In this document: positions 18,386-27,526 of the stretch, in pieces
Layout: every line of letters begins with the position of its first letter
How positions within the stretch are numbered: position 1 is the first letter of the stretch
Source: CALOFP01 sp942492635
GTDB taxonomy: Bacteria; UBP6; UBA1177; CALOFP01
Assembly (NCBI GenBank): GCA_942492635.1
Contig: CALOFP010000004.1
Coordinates: 124,001 to 188,000, forward strand
DNA: 64,000 nucleotides
Reading direction: 5' to 3'
Made by a program: the position numbers and the translations under genes
Notes under the pieces: model-generated
Seen by the model: only the letters and a program-made list of their open reading frames with translations
Databases searched by the model: none
What the model was told of the DNA's origin: nothing

Positions 18386-19707
18386 TTTAAAAAATCCTCA
18401 AACTTGCTGATCATGTAATCTATTTGATTTCTTTTCATACCTGGGAAAAGTCCAATCCACAATGTCTGGTTCATAACTTTATCTGTATTAGAGATCTCTT
18501 CAGGAACACGATAATCTAGACTCTTTTCAAGATGGTCAAACAGAGGATGTTTCAAAATATTACCGGCGAAGAGATTTCTTGTTTGAATCAAGTTTTTCTC
18601 AAGATGTTCTGCTAGGTCGTTTCTTGTGAATGGAGCATCTTCTTTCACTGTCAACCAGAATCCGAACCAGCTGGCATCCGATTTTTCAGTTACTTTCGGA
18701 AGATAGAAAAATTTCTCATATTTCTTGAGATTTTCATACAGATATTGAAAGTTTTCCCTCCTCTTCTCTATGAACGAGGGGAGCTTCTCCAGCTGAGCAC
18801 AGCCAACCGCGGCCTGCATGTCGGTTGCCTTGAGGTTGTATCCAAAATGGGAGTAGACATATTTGTGGTCGTAACCGAACGGAAGCGAACCGAATTGCTG
18901 GGAAAATCTTCTTCCACAGGTATTGTCGACTCCGCTTTCACACCAGCAATCTCTACCCCAGTCTCTGAAAGAGTTCGCTATGTGATAAAGTTCCGTACTG
19001 TTGGTATAAACAGCTCCACCTTCTCCCATTGTCATGTGGTGTGGAGGATAAAAACTTGACGTTCCAATGTCTCCAAAAGTACCAGTGTATTTTCCATCAT
19101 ATTTTGAACCGAGAGCATCACAGTTGTCTTCGATCAGCCATAGATTGTGTCTGTCACAGAAATCTTTCACAGCTTTTATATTGAAAGGATTCCCCAGAGT
19201 ATGAGCAATCATGACGGCTTTGGTTTTTTCAGAAAACGCTGATTCCAGTTTGGACACGTCGATATTGAGAGTTTCCAGATCGATATCAACAAATACCGGA
19301 ACCGCACCAAATTGAACAACGGGTGCTACCGTTGTAGGAAAACATGCAGCAACTGTAATAACTTCATCACCTCTTTTAATTCTTTTTTCCTTTAACTTTG
19401 GTGAAGTAAGGGTCATAAAGGCGAGAAGGTTTGCTGAAGAACCTGAGTTTACAAGAGAGCAGTGTTTTACACCCAAAAATTCTGCCAGTCCATCTTCAAA
19501 TTTCTTTGAGTAGCTGCCGTATGTCAACCAGAAATCCAGAGAAGAATCCACTAGATTCATTAACTCTTTCTCATCAAAAACTCTTCCTGCGTAATTAACT
19601 CTAGATTCTCCAGGAACAAAATCTTTATCGTATTCAGGTTTGTGTACTGCCTCATAGTATTGAGAAACCTTATCCAGGATTTCTTTCTTAAGCTGATCCT
19701 TCATCAC
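18382..19707 (-). CDS. rfbH: CDP-4-dehydro-6-deoxyglucose 3-dehydrase (E1)
   Basis: The 441-residue protein is a DegT/DnrJ-fold enzyme in which the usual PLP lysine is replaced by His (SFYPPHHMTMGEGG, His near 223), the hallmark of RfbH/E1. The [2Fe-2S] ligands are present with exact family spacing: C196-X57-C254-X1-C256-X7-C264. It forms a PMP adduct and removes the C3 hydroxyl of CDP-4-keto-6-deoxyglucose, usually with an electron-transfer reductase partner (RfbI/E3) that is not encoded in the window. Translation probably starts at the GTG at 19707, overlapping the rfbS TAG, or at ATG 19704. It is coupled at both ends. Confidence 0.93.
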   Translation of the reverse strand: MMKDQLKKEILDKVSQYYEAVHKPEYDKDFVPGESRVNYAGRVFDEKELMNLVDSSLDFWLTYGSYSKKFEDGLAEFLGVKHCSLVNSGSSANLLAFMTLTSPKLKEKRIKRGDEVITVAACFPTTVAPVVQFGAVPVFVDIDLETLNIDVSKLESAFSEKTKAVMIAHTLGNPFNIKAVKDFCDRHNLWLIEDNCDALGSKYDGKYTGTFGDIGTSSFYPPHHMTMGEGGAVYTNSTELYHIANSFRDWGRDCWCESGVDNTCGRRFSQQFGSLPFGYDHKYVYSHFGYNLKATDMQAAVGCAQLEKLPSFIEKRRENFQYLYENLKKYEKFFYLPKVTEKSDASWFGFWLTVKEDAPFTRNDLAEHLEKNLIQTRNLFAGNILKHPLFDHLEKSLDYRVPEEISNTDKVMNQTLWIGLFPGMKRNQIDYMISKFEDFLK

Positions 19708-20594
19708 TATTGGTTCCTATTTAGCTGTTTTTCAATTTTTACGGTCTCTTTTATTCCCTGACTTATAGAATAGAGAGCTTTCCAACCATAACTTTCAAGA
19801 AGGGATTTTCTTCTGCAGTTTGGTTTAACCTCTTCTGGTCTGGATTCAATTGCCCCAAAGTTGAGAAAGGTTTTTGTATTCCCCAAACTACTCTTCAGTA
19901 AGTCAACAAACTCTCTTATTGAAATCTTCTCATCAGAAGATACAACAATGTCTTCTGATTCACCAGATAATTTGGAAAGATTTTTCAAGACAACATCATA
20001 GGCATTTACAATGTCATCGATATATAAAAATTCTCTTTTTTGTTTTCCGGATGTGAGTTTAATTTCCTGTTCATTTCGAATGAGAGAGTGGATCATTCTT
20101 GTGACGAATTTTTTATCACTGTCTCCAGGTCCATAAAAATGCTCTAGTTGGACGTTAACGAAATTGATTTTTTTGAAATTGTTTCGCCACTCCAGAAACT
20201 GCTTTTTAGAGAGAGAGTAGGTTGACGTGAATTTGTTGAGTACAGTATCGCTGTTTATAAAAAACTTCACGCCATGTTTTTCGGCTGTAGAGATAACCTT
20301 CAATGGGAAAATGACATTTGCTTCCATAATTTCATCAAAAGTTTCACCGCTTCTTCCGTAACAGGTGGCGCAGTGAATTACAACATCGATTTTTATTTTC
20401 TTAAAGAGATCTTCCAAATTCCTGTTTTCCACATCAAAAAGAACGATGTCTGAAAGATCCTTGATCCTGGAACAGTCGGAATTTTTTCTTTTAAGACCAA
20501 AAACACGATGTTCCTTCACCAGATTCTTTGCCAAGCAGCTGCCAAGATAGCCTGATATTCCAGTTATTGCTATGTTCATCTTGCTACTATTCAT
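19707..20594 (-). CDS. rfbS: CDP-paratose synthase (NAD-dependent SDR)
   Basis: This 295-residue SDR has GISGYLGSCL as its nucleotide-binding loop and YSLSK as the YxxxK catalytic motif. Its middle and end (VNVQLEHFYGPGD, RMIHSLIRNEQEIKLTSGKQ, KREFLYIDDIV) resemble the RfbS/RfbJ family, which reduces C4 of CDP-3,6-dideoxy-4-keto-glucose. RfbS gives CDP-paratose and RfbJ gives CDP-abequose. The 2-epimerase in the same operon favours paratose. Two starts are possible: ATG 20594, overlapping rfbG by 8 bases, or ATG 20579 at MNIAITG. Confidence 0.82.
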   Translation of the reverse strand: MNSSKMNIAITGISGYLGSCLAKNLVKEHRVFGLKRKNSDCSRIKDLSDIVLFDVENRNLEDLFKKIKIDVVIHCATCYGRSGETFDEIMEANVIFPLKVISTAEKHGVKFFINSDTVLNKFTSTYSLSKKQFLEWRNNFKKINFVNVQLEHFYGPGDSDKKFVTRMIHSLIRNEQEIKLTSGKQKREFLYIDDIVNAYDVVLKNLSKLSGESEDIVVSSDEKISIREFVDLLKSSLGNTKTFLNFGAIESRPEEVKPNCRRKSLLESYGWKALYSISQGIKETVKIEKQLNRNQ

Positions 20595-21669
20595 TTTCAG
20601 AAATCATCCGATCGGAATATTCTTTGAGGTTGTGGGTAGAGAGAATATTTCCTTTTCGGTAGTACTCTCGATACCACTCTGTAGTGACCTTGAATGTTTT
20701 CTCATTATTCCAAATTGGTTTCCATCCCATCTTGATATTCGCTTTGGAACAGTCTAGTTTCAAATAACCGGCTTCGTGCGGATTTTTATCACTGTTTAGA
20801 ATTTTATAGTCGAGATTGCTCCACTCATTTTTTATATTCGTAACAACATCCTTTACGCTTAGAGCACCTTCCTCTGCGGGGCCGAAGTTCCATGCTTCTG
20901 CAAACTCACTTCTACCTTCAAGCAATCGTTGTCCCAAGAGGAGATAACCGGAAAGAGGTTCCAGTACGTGCTGCCATGGCCTCGTTGAATGAGGACTTCT
21001 TATGGTTACAGTCCTGTTTTCGGAAATGGAACGCATAATATCCGGGACAAGTCTGTCTTCTGCCCAATCCCCGCCACCGATTACATTTCCGGCTCTTGCG
21101 GATGCGATCAGCGTATTATGGGTTTCTCCGAAGTCACTGTTGTTGAAAAAGGAGTTTCGATAGCTGTTCACGATGAGTTCACAACAGCCTTTTGAGGAGC
21201 TGTAGGGATCGTAACCTCCCATCGGATCATTTTCCCGGTAGCCCCAAAACCATTCTCTGTTTTCATAAACTTTATCTGTTGTGACTATTACAACGGCCTT
21301 TACGTTTGGACAAGATCTCACAGCTTCAAAAAGATTAACTGTCCCCATTATGTTTGTCTGATATGTAAGATGAGGATCTTTGTAAGATTTTCTGACAAGT
21401 GGCTGTGCCGCGAGGTGAAAAACTATTTCCGCTTCTGATTCTTTTAACGCTTCCTGGAATGAGGATTTATTTCTTATATCGCCAAGAATTGAATTCATTT
21501 TCAGGTCAATCATGGAAAAATGACAAGGGTTTGTATCGGGCCCAAGAGCGTATCCTGTCAGGTCGGCGCCAAGCTGTTCCAGCCATAGAGAAAGCCAGCT
21601 TCCCTTAAAGCCTGTGTGCCCTGTAAGAAAGACTTTGCGATTTCGGTAAAGGTCCCCAAATAGCCTCAT
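20587..21669 (-). CDS. rfbG: CDP-glucose 4,6-dehydratase
   Basis: From ATG 21669 the product is 360 residues, matching RfbG length. That ATG overlaps the rfbF stop as ATGA and is preferred over a start 36 bases upstream. VFLTGHTGFKGSWLSLWL is the characteristic NAD-binding start, followed by AAQPLVRKSY, the catalytic DPYSSSKGCCE (YxxxK), and ARAGNVIGGGDWAEDRLVPD. The enzyme converts CDP-glucose to CDP-4-keto-6-deoxyglucose, the substrate of RfbH. Confidence 0.94.
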   Translation of the reverse strand: MRLFGDLYRNRKVFLTGHTGFKGSWLSLWLEQLGADLTGYALGPDTNPCHFSMIDLKMNSILGDIRNKSSFQEALKESEAEIVFHLAAQPLVRKSYKDPHLTYQTNIMGTVNLFEAVRSCPNVKAVVIVTTDKVYENREWFWGYRENDPMGGYDPYSSSKGCCELIVNSYRNSFFNNSDFGETHNTLIASARAGNVIGGGDWAEDRLVPDIMRSISENRTVTIRSPHSTRPWQHVLEPLSGYLLLGQRLLEGRSEFAEAWNFGPAEEGALSVKDVVTNIKNEWSNLDYKILNSDKNPHEAGYLKLDCSKANIKMGWKPIWNNEKTFKVTTEWYREYYRKGNILSTHNLKEYSDRMISENE

Positions 21670-22439
21670 TCCCACACCTTCCATGGAGCGGCACCAGATT
21701 CCCAAAGGGAGTTCAACTTCTGTTTATCTCTCAAAGTATCCATACACTGCCAGAATCCACGGTGGTGGTAAGCCATCACCTCCCCTGCCTGCGCAAGTCG
21801 TTCAAGCGGCTCTCGTTCCCATATTGTTGAATCTCCATCAATATATTTGATGACTTCCGGCTGACATACAAAAAAGCCGCCATTTATCCATGCGCCATCC
21901 CCTTTGGGTTTTTCAAGAAAGTTGGAAACTTTTGAATTATCTTCAATATTTAAAGCTCCAAAACGTCCCTCCGGTTGTACTGCACTCATTGTCACAAGCT
22001 TTCCGTGCTCCTTGTGGAAGGATAAAGTGGCAGCAATATTTATATCTGCAACACCGTCTCCGTATGTGAGAAAAAAAGTGTCGTTATCAATATAATCAGC
22101 AGCTCTTTTTATTCTTCCGCCGGTCATTGTTTCCAAACCGGTATCTATCAGTGTAACTTTCCAGGGCGCTGAATGATTTTTGTGAATCTCCATAGAGTTG
22201 TTTGTAAGGTCAATTGTGACATCACTCTGATGAAGAAAGTAGTTGGCAAAATACTCTTTGATGAGGTAGCCCTTGTATCCAAGAAGCACAACGAACTCAT
22301 TGAGTCCGTAATGAGAATACAACTTCATTATGTGCCATAGAATAGGCTTTCCTCCAACATCAACCATAGGTTTTGGTTTGAGTCCAGTCTCTTCGCTGAG
22401 TCTTGTTCCAAATCCTCCAGCCAAAATCAAAACTTTCAT
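21666..22439 (-). CDS. rfbF: Glucose-1-phosphate cytidylyltransferase
   Basis: Starting at ATG 22439, preceded by AAGGAGC, the protein has 257 residues, the usual RfbF length. It opens with the nucleotidyltransferase signature MKVLILAGGFGTRLSEET, followed by KPMVDVGGKPILWHIM, and has FLTYGDGVAD as the metal-binding segment. It makes CDP-glucose from CTP and glucose 1-phosphate, the first committed step toward CDP-tyvelose. A longer frame to 22484 lacks a good start signal. It heads the five-gene rfb set, 34 bases after a glycosyltransferase gene. Confidence 0.94.
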   Translation of the reverse strand: MKVLILAGGFGTRLSEETGLKPKPMVDVGGKPILWHIMKLYSHYGLNEFVVLLGYKGYLIKEYFANYFLHQSDVTIDLTNNSMEIHKNHSAPWKVTLIDTGLETMTGGRIKRAADYIDNDTFFLTYGDGVADINIAATLSFHKEHGKLVTMSAVQPEGRFGALNIEDNSKVSNFLEKPKGDGAWINGGFFVCQPEVIKYIDGDSTIWEREPLERLAQAGEVMAYHHRGFWQCMDTLRDKQKLNSLWESGAAPWKVWE

Positions 22440-22473
22440 AAGAGCTCCTTCACATGTAATGACAATATAAACT

Positions 22474-23574
22474 TTAACTGTCACCGTACAGCTTTTTTAT
22501 ATTCAAAAAATAATCCTTCGCCGTCCCTTTTGCCGACAGAGGCATGGCCAACTCTCTATTTATTTCCGCATGCTTCTCAAAAAGATCCGGATTCTCTATA
22601 TAGTTATAAACTTTTTTTATAAAACTTTCCTTTTCAGGAGAAGACAGAAACCCATTATTCTCTTCCTTAAAAAAATGGCTCTGTCCTTTTATCCTGTCAC
22701 TGATTACAATTCCCATTCCGGAGGCCATGGCCTCCATTATTGTAAAGTTTCCATTGCTGAATTTTGCAGGAAAGAGCAGGATGTCGCTATCTTTATATAT
22801 GAGATGCATCTCGTCCCAGCTTTTTATATCATCCAGAAATGTAACATTTTTTTCAATACAAAGATCTTTTATAAGATATTGACATTTCTCGAACAACTCT
22901 CCCTGTCTATTCATTTTGAGTTTTGAAGAAGGACTTTTTTCAACTATTTCCTTAAAAATTTCAATTGCCAGAAGCGGATTGTATATATCGGTAAGTCTAT
23001 TTGCAAAAAGGTAGGTATACCCTTTCTTTTTTTCTCTCAGAGGATGTTCAAAGTAACGGTCGATATCTGCAGCATACCTTGATTCTACTATTCTTTTACG
23101 GAGTTTAGGCAACACACTTTCCATCTGTTCGCATGCATCCTTGTTGCACGCCCAGACAGAATCGACACCTCTGTATAAAAATGATGTCAACTTGGTTAGA
23201 AAACTTTTCTTCCTCAATTTACCATTTTTTCTGAAAGTTTCTGTGAAAACTATCGTTTTGATTCCTCTTTTTTTTGCCCATCTGTAGACAAAGTAGTTTG
23301 AAGGAATAAAAAAACCACCTATCATTACAATATCCGGGTTTACCTGTTCAAGAAGAGAAACTATATCAGGAGAGTAGTATCTGCCAACTTTTTTGAAAAG
23401 AACTTTTTCCAGTATTTTACAGTTATCTGGAAGATCAACCTGCCACCAGTCGGGTCTGTGTCCTGTTTTATCGTAAAACCAGAACTCTGTATCCATATAC
23501 TTGTTTAGCTCCACTGCCAATCTAACCTGATGAGGTGCAGCTATCGAACTTATATAAATGAATTTTTTTTTCAT
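22474..23574 (-). CDS. Glycosyltransferase family 4
   Basis: From ATG 23574 (MKKKFIYISS) the product has 366 residues; ATG 23583 or a TTG at 23598 are weaker alternatives and no clear ribosome binding site decides. The GT-B layout is visible, with AAPHQVRLAVEL at the N-terminus, FANRLTDIYNPLLAIE opening the donor domain, and FSNGNFTIMEAMASG as the donor-site glutamate motif. It belongs to the polysaccharide operon and precedes rfbF, but its sugar is not identifiable. Confidence 0.82.
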   Translation of the reverse strand: MKKKFIYISSIAAPHQVRLAVELNKYMDTEFWFYDKTGHRPDWWQVDLPDNCKILEKVLFKKVGRYYSPDIVSLLEQVNPDIVMIGGFFIPSNYFVYRWAKKRGIKTIVFTETFRKNGKLRKKSFLTKLTSFLYRGVDSVWACNKDACEQMESVLPKLRKRIVESRYAADIDRYFEHPLREKKKGYTYLFANRLTDIYNPLLAIEIFKEIVEKSPSSKLKMNRQGELFEKCQYLIKDLCIEKNVTFLDDIKSWDEMHLIYKDSDILLFPAKFSNGNFTIMEAMASGMGIVISDRIKGQSHFFKEENNGFLSSPEKESFIKKVYNYIENPDLFEKHAEINRELAMPLSAKGTAKDYFLNIKKLYGDS

Positions 23575-23670
23575 AATCAACATGTGCTTAGCGGACAATA
23601 AAAAACTACTAACCAGGTCTTTGCTATCTGATTATAATCATATTGATTAATCATTTTCAATAAATACTTC

Positions 23671-24321
23671 CTATTTTAAACTTTTAATATTTATTGCTGG
23701 AGAACCATAAGCTAATGTGTTATTTGGAATATTTTCTAAAACAACAGATCCAGCTCCGATAATACAATTATCTCCAATCATAATATTTTCTTTAACAACC
23801 GAACCTATTCCCACCCATGTACATTTTCCAACAGAGACATTTCCCGCAAGGTGGCAACCTGGAGATATGTGCGCACCATCATTAATAAAGCAGTCATGGT
23901 CAACGGTAGCTCCAGTATTAATTATAACGCCCTGACCAACAAATGACGCAGAATTAACAATAGCTCCAGCCGCAATGACAGAACCACATCCAATTTGAAC
24001 ATCATCAGCTACTATAGACTTCGGATGACAGGCTCTAACAATATTAAACCCTTCTTTTTTTAAATATTTTAAAAGATCCAATCTCTTCTTATTATCTCCA
24101 AATGCAATTATTACACTTTCTAAGTTCTTCTCTTTTCTAAGCCTGAGTAGATCATTTCTCCCTCCAACGATACGTGAACCAAAAAATTCAGCCCCGTGAT
24201 TTGCTTTATCAAAATCATCTATATATCCAAAAACTGAATAATTTTTCTCTAGGTTAACAATATCGGCTACCACTTTGGAATGTCCTGAAGCACCATAAAT
24301 TATTATAGGTTTTTTACACAT
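23671..24321 (-). CDS. NeuD/PglD-like sugar O- or N-acyltransferase
   Basis: This 216-residue protein has an N-terminal Rossmann-like domain (IIIYGASGHSKVVADIV) and a C-terminal left-handed beta-helix built of hexapeptide repeats (about 95-205). The repeats include NTGATVDHDC, with the His that acts as catalytic base in PglD, and HISPGCHLAG. Family members acetylate amino-sugar nucleotides (PglD, VioB-like) or sialic acid precursors (NeuD). Being close to a VioA-like aminotransferase supports N-acylation of a 4-amino-sugar nucleotide, which is inference from context. Confidence 0.86.
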   Translation of the reverse strand: MCKKPIIIYGASGHSKVVADIVNLEKNYSVFGYIDDFDKANHGAEFFGSRIVGGRNDLLRLRKEKNLESVIIAFGDNKKRLDLLKYLKKEGFNIVRACHPKSIVADDVQIGCGSVIAAGAIVNSASFVGQGVIINTGATVDHDCFINDGAHISPGCHLAGNVSVGKCTWVGIGSVVKENIMIGDNCIIGAGSVVLENIPNNTLAYGSPAINIKSLK

Positions 24322-24374
24322 ACTTATACCTCAAGAGCTTGTATGACTACACAACTAGGAAAAACTTCAATATT

Positions 24375-25163
24375 TCACCCTTTCTTTACAATCAAGTAAC
24401 CGGTCCTAACAAAAAATTGGGAAAAAGCATTTGGGTAATTCAATATCTGGCAACCATTTGCTTTAAAATAAAGTATAGCAAAGTATGGATCAATGCTGTT
24501 ACATGCGTCACTATCTGAATGCCAGTATTTTTCATAGTTTGCTTTCAATTTTTTGAAAAATATTTTTCTTTTAAACCATTTCATGTTTATTGCAAACAAA
24601 AGGAGTGCAATAAATCTTTTTGGCATCACATGCAGCAAGCGGAATAACACGCTATCCCTTATCGGGACAGAGGCCTTATAAATTTTTTTATAAATATTAA
24701 AATCACTATATGGTCGCACAATATAACCTTCCGCAGCCCAAGGACGGCATTGCCATGCCGGGTTAAACATGATTATGCCTCCACTTTTTAAAACTCGTAA
24801 CATCTCTTTTAGAGCTTTATTAAGATCTGGAATGTGTTCAAACACAGCATTTGTAAAGATAAAATCAAAAGAGCCGTCAGCAAAAGGATAGTCTCCACTC
24901 TCATCAATAACATAAAATGGTTTTTCATAAAAGTCTTTTAGTTTTGAGCCTATATCAACACCTGTGTAGTCTTTAACAATGTGTTGAAACTTAGCGTCTG
25001 CTGATCCTATTTCGAGGACTTTTTTATCTATACAGTTGAATTTTTTAATATTATGAAGTACTTTTTTATATAAAGGAGTATCTTGTAAGCCATTACTTCT
25101 GTAGTAATTATTTTTTCTATCAATATTATTATAAAAATCGTGATACTTTTTTTTGCAACTCAT
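24375..25163 (-). CDS. Class I SAM-dependent methyltransferase
   Basis: The 262-residue protein contains a SAM-binding motif I (VLEIGSADAKF near 53), an acidic motif after it (GVDIG), and FDFIFTNAVFEHIPDL near 101-116, which is typical of Methyltransf_11 enzymes. It would methylate a sugar, an amino-sugar or the chain terminus. A GTG at 25172 could extend it by three residues, but ATG 25163 is preceded by GGTGGTGG and is a better start. It lies between the aminotransferase and the acyltransferase in the same direction. Confidence 0.82.
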   Translation of the reverse strand: MSCKKKYHDFYNNIDRKNNYYRSNGLQDTPLYKKVLHNIKKFNCIDKKVLEIGSADAKFQHIVKDYTGVDIGSKLKDFYEKPFYVIDESGDYPFADGSFDFIFTNAVFEHIPDLNKALKEMLRVLKSGGIIMFNPAWQCRPWAAEGYIVRPYSDFNIYKKIYKASVPIRDSVLFRLLHVMPKRFIALLLFAINMKWFKRKIFFKKLKANYEKYWHSDSDACNSIDPYFAILYFKANGCQILNYPNAFSQFFVRTGYLIVKKG

Positions 25164-25200
25164 TGCCACCACCGAAGTTTAAAAAAGGATACATGTTATT

Positions 25201-26379
25201 TTATACTATCTGCTTTGGTCCTGTTGTTTTGATGATCTCTTTAGCGATCTCCAAAACTCTCTTTTCTTCTAAGTTGTCGTATAACGGTATACACAGAATT
25301 CTCTCCGATATACTTTCTGACTTTTTGCATGATGTGTTTGTCTCCAAGCATGAAATTGAATTTAGTGAGGGATGGAAATAGCGCCTTGGGAAAATATATT
25401 TCTTCTTTAAAGCGTTAACCACATGCTTAAGATGTCTTTCATTTTCAAAAATGACAGGAAAATAAGAATAATTTAAGGAGCAATTTTTATTCCACTTGGG
25501 TAATATGATTTTTGATTCACTTAAGAGTTTCTTGTAGTAATTATAAATATGTTCCCTGCGATCAAGTAGCGTGCCAACCTCATCTAAAACACAGAGTCCC
25601 ATAGCTGCATGGAATTCACTCATTTTGGCATTTATTCCAAGTCGCTCTATTTCTCCGTCTACATATCCGAAGGTAACTTTTGCTTTTGCTTTTTCATATG
25701 TCTTTTTATCTTTAAAAATCATGGCACCACCTTCTACGGTGTGAAACAGCTTGGTGGCATGGAAACTTATTATGGAGATGTCTCCATTTTTGAGGATGCT
25801 TTCACCTTTGTATTTAACGCCGAAGCAGTGGGCAGCGTCGTATATCACTTTTAAATTATTTTTATCGGCAATATCCTGGATTCTTTCTATTTCACAGGCA
25901 TTTCCGTAAACATGAACCGGGACAATGGCTGAAGTTTTGTTTGTGATTTTTCTCTCAATTTCCTTTGGATCAATTGTTAAGGATTCTGGATCAATGTCTG
26001 CAAAAACTGGTGCAAGTCCCTCCCAAACAAGGCTGCTAGTTGTGGCCACAAAGGAAAATGGGGTTGTAATTACTTCATCCCTTAAATTTAGAACTTTGTA
26101 TGCAACTTGAAGAGCGAGTGTTCCATTGGCTACAAGGAGCAGATGCTCAACACCAAGGTATTCACACAATCTTTTTTCAAGCTCCTGAACCAATGCTCCA
26201 TTATTTGTCAGCCATCCTGTCTGGTATATTTTATCTATATATGCTTTGTACTTGTCGATATCGGGAAGATAGGTTTTTGTAACGTAAATGGGTTCTCTTT
26301 CTTCCGAAATATCCAGTTCTGGAGTTGTTTCAAAATTCTTTTCAGCAAGATCCTTGTTTTCTGAATCCAAATAATCCAT
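25201..26379 (-). CDS. DegT/DnrJ/EryC1 aminotransferase, VioA-like
   Basis: This 392-residue PLP enzyme has SFHATKLFHTVEGGAM near 205-220, with the Schiff-base lysine in the HATK context usual for VioA/FdtB-type sugar aminotransferases, and GWLTNNG near the N-terminus. Perosamine synthases usually have a different NKTITTGEGG-type motif, which makes them the less likely assignment. The product would be a 4-amino- or 3-amino-dideoxyhexose nucleotide, then acylated by the NeuD-like enzyme. No rmlA/rmlB genes are in the window, so a dTDP-linked substrate would have to be made elsewhere. The GDP-4-keto-6-deoxymannose made by Gmd next door is the other candidate substrate. Confidence 0.87.
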   Translation of the reverse strand: MDYLDSENKDLAEKNFETTPELDISEEREPIYVTKTYLPDIDKYKAYIDKIYQTGWLTNNGALVQELEKRLCEYLGVEHLLLVANGTLALQVAYKVLNLRDEVITTPFSFVATTSSLVWEGLAPVFADIDPESLTIDPKEIERKITNKTSAIVPVHVYGNACEIERIQDIADKNNLKVIYDAAHCFGVKYKGESILKNGDISIISFHATKLFHTVEGGAMIFKDKKTYEKAKAKVTFGYVDGEIERLGINAKMSEFHAAMGLCVLDEVGTLLDRREHIYNYYKKLLSESKIILPKWNKNCSLNYSYFPVIFENERHLKHVVNALKKKYIFPRRYFHPSLNSISCLETNTSCKKSESISERILCIPLYDNLEEKRVLEIAKEIIKTTGPKQIV

Positions 26380-26473
26380 CTATTTCACCTTTGTCTTAAC
26401 CTTAAGGCTTGAACTTTTCGTTAAGCTCTTTGTTGGCTTTTCACCATGTCTTGGATTTAGAAGCATTTGCAAT

Positions 26474-27523
26474 TCAAAAATCCTCACCAAGATACTCTGA
26501 ATAAACTTTTTGAATACCCTCAGCAAGAGAAATGGTAGCTCGCCAACCAACTTTTAGTACTTCATCAATATTTAGTAGTTTTCTGGGTGTGCCGTCGGGT
26601 TTTGTTGTGTCCCAGTTGATTTCACCGCTGTATCCTACAATTTCCTTTATTGTTTCAGCAAGTTCGTTTATGGAGAGGTCTATTCCAGTCCCTATGTTTA
26701 GATGGGTATTTCGAATCTCTTTTTTGCATTTGGACAGATGCTTAAATTCAACCTTTTCCATCATGTGGAGACATGCCGATGCAAGATCATCCACGTGGAG
26801 AAACTCTCTCTTGGGAGCTCCTGTTCCCCATAGAGTTATTCTACCTTTCGATATTCCATGCTTTTCAAGAAGTTTTGATGCTTCATCCCATGTTGCGCAT
26901 TCAAGGTTTTTCACAATTTCAGCTTTGTTTCCTTCGTCAAGAAGTTTTGCCAGATGGAATTTTCGGACCATTGCCGGAAGGACATGGCTTGTCTCAAGAT
27001 CGTAGTTGTCATTCGGGCCGTAAAGGTTTGTAGGCATTACACTGAGGAAATTAGTTCCGTACTGGAGATTGTAGCTCTCGCAAAGTTTAATTCCTGCGAT
27101 TTTTGCAATTGCATAGGGTTCGTTTGTGTATTCCAGCTCACTGGTAAGAAGCACTTTCTCGTCCATTGGCTGCGCTGCATTTCTGGGGTAGATGCAGCTG
27201 GATCCCAGGAATAGAAGTTTTTTTACTTTATATTTCCAGGCGGCGTGAATCACATTGGATGCAATCATCAAATTTTCGTAGATAAACTCTGCCCTGTATG
27301 AGTTGTTTGCAAGAATTCCTCCGACTTTTGCTGCCGCGAGAAAAACACACTCTGGTTGCTCTTTGTCAAAGAATTTTTCTACTTCCAACTGAGAGCAAAG
27401 ATCGAGTTCGCTATGTGTTTTTGAGATAATGTTCGTGAAACCTTCCTTTTCGAGTTTTCTTACAAGAGCACTCCCAACAAGTCCTCTATGTCCTGCAACG
27501 TATATTTTAGAATCCTTATTCAC
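26474..27523 (-). CDS. fcl: GDP-L-fucose synthase, copy 1
   Basis: The 349-residue SDR has AGHRGLVGSAL at the NADP site, FLGSSCIYPRNA, and EPYAIAKIAGIKLCE as the YxxxK catalytic motif. It performs the epimerase and reductase steps that turn GDP-4-keto-6-deoxymannose into GDP-L-fucose. It is about 30 residues longer than the E. coli enzyme, with an insert near 205-235 that the second copy shares. It follows gmd copy 1 by 3 bases. The downstream gap to the aminotransferase gene is 94 bases. Confidence 0.93.
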   Translation of the reverse strand: MNKDSKIYVAGHRGLVGSALVRKLEKEGFTNIISKTHSELDLCSQLEVEKFFDKEQPECVFLAAAKVGGILANNSYRAEFIYENLMIASNVIHAAWKYKVKKLLFLGSSCIYPRNAAQPMDEKVLLTSELEYTNEPYAIAKIAGIKLCESYNLQYGTNFLSVMPTNLYGPNDNYDLETSHVLPAMVRKFHLAKLLDEGNKAEIVKNLECATWDEASKLLEKHGISKGRITLWGTGAPKREFLHVDDLASACLHMMEKVEFKHLSKCKKEIRNTHLNIGTGIDLSINELAETIKEIVGYSGEINWDTTKPDGTPRKLLNIDEVLKVGWRATISLAEGIQKVYSEYLGEDF

Positions 27524-27526
27524 TTT

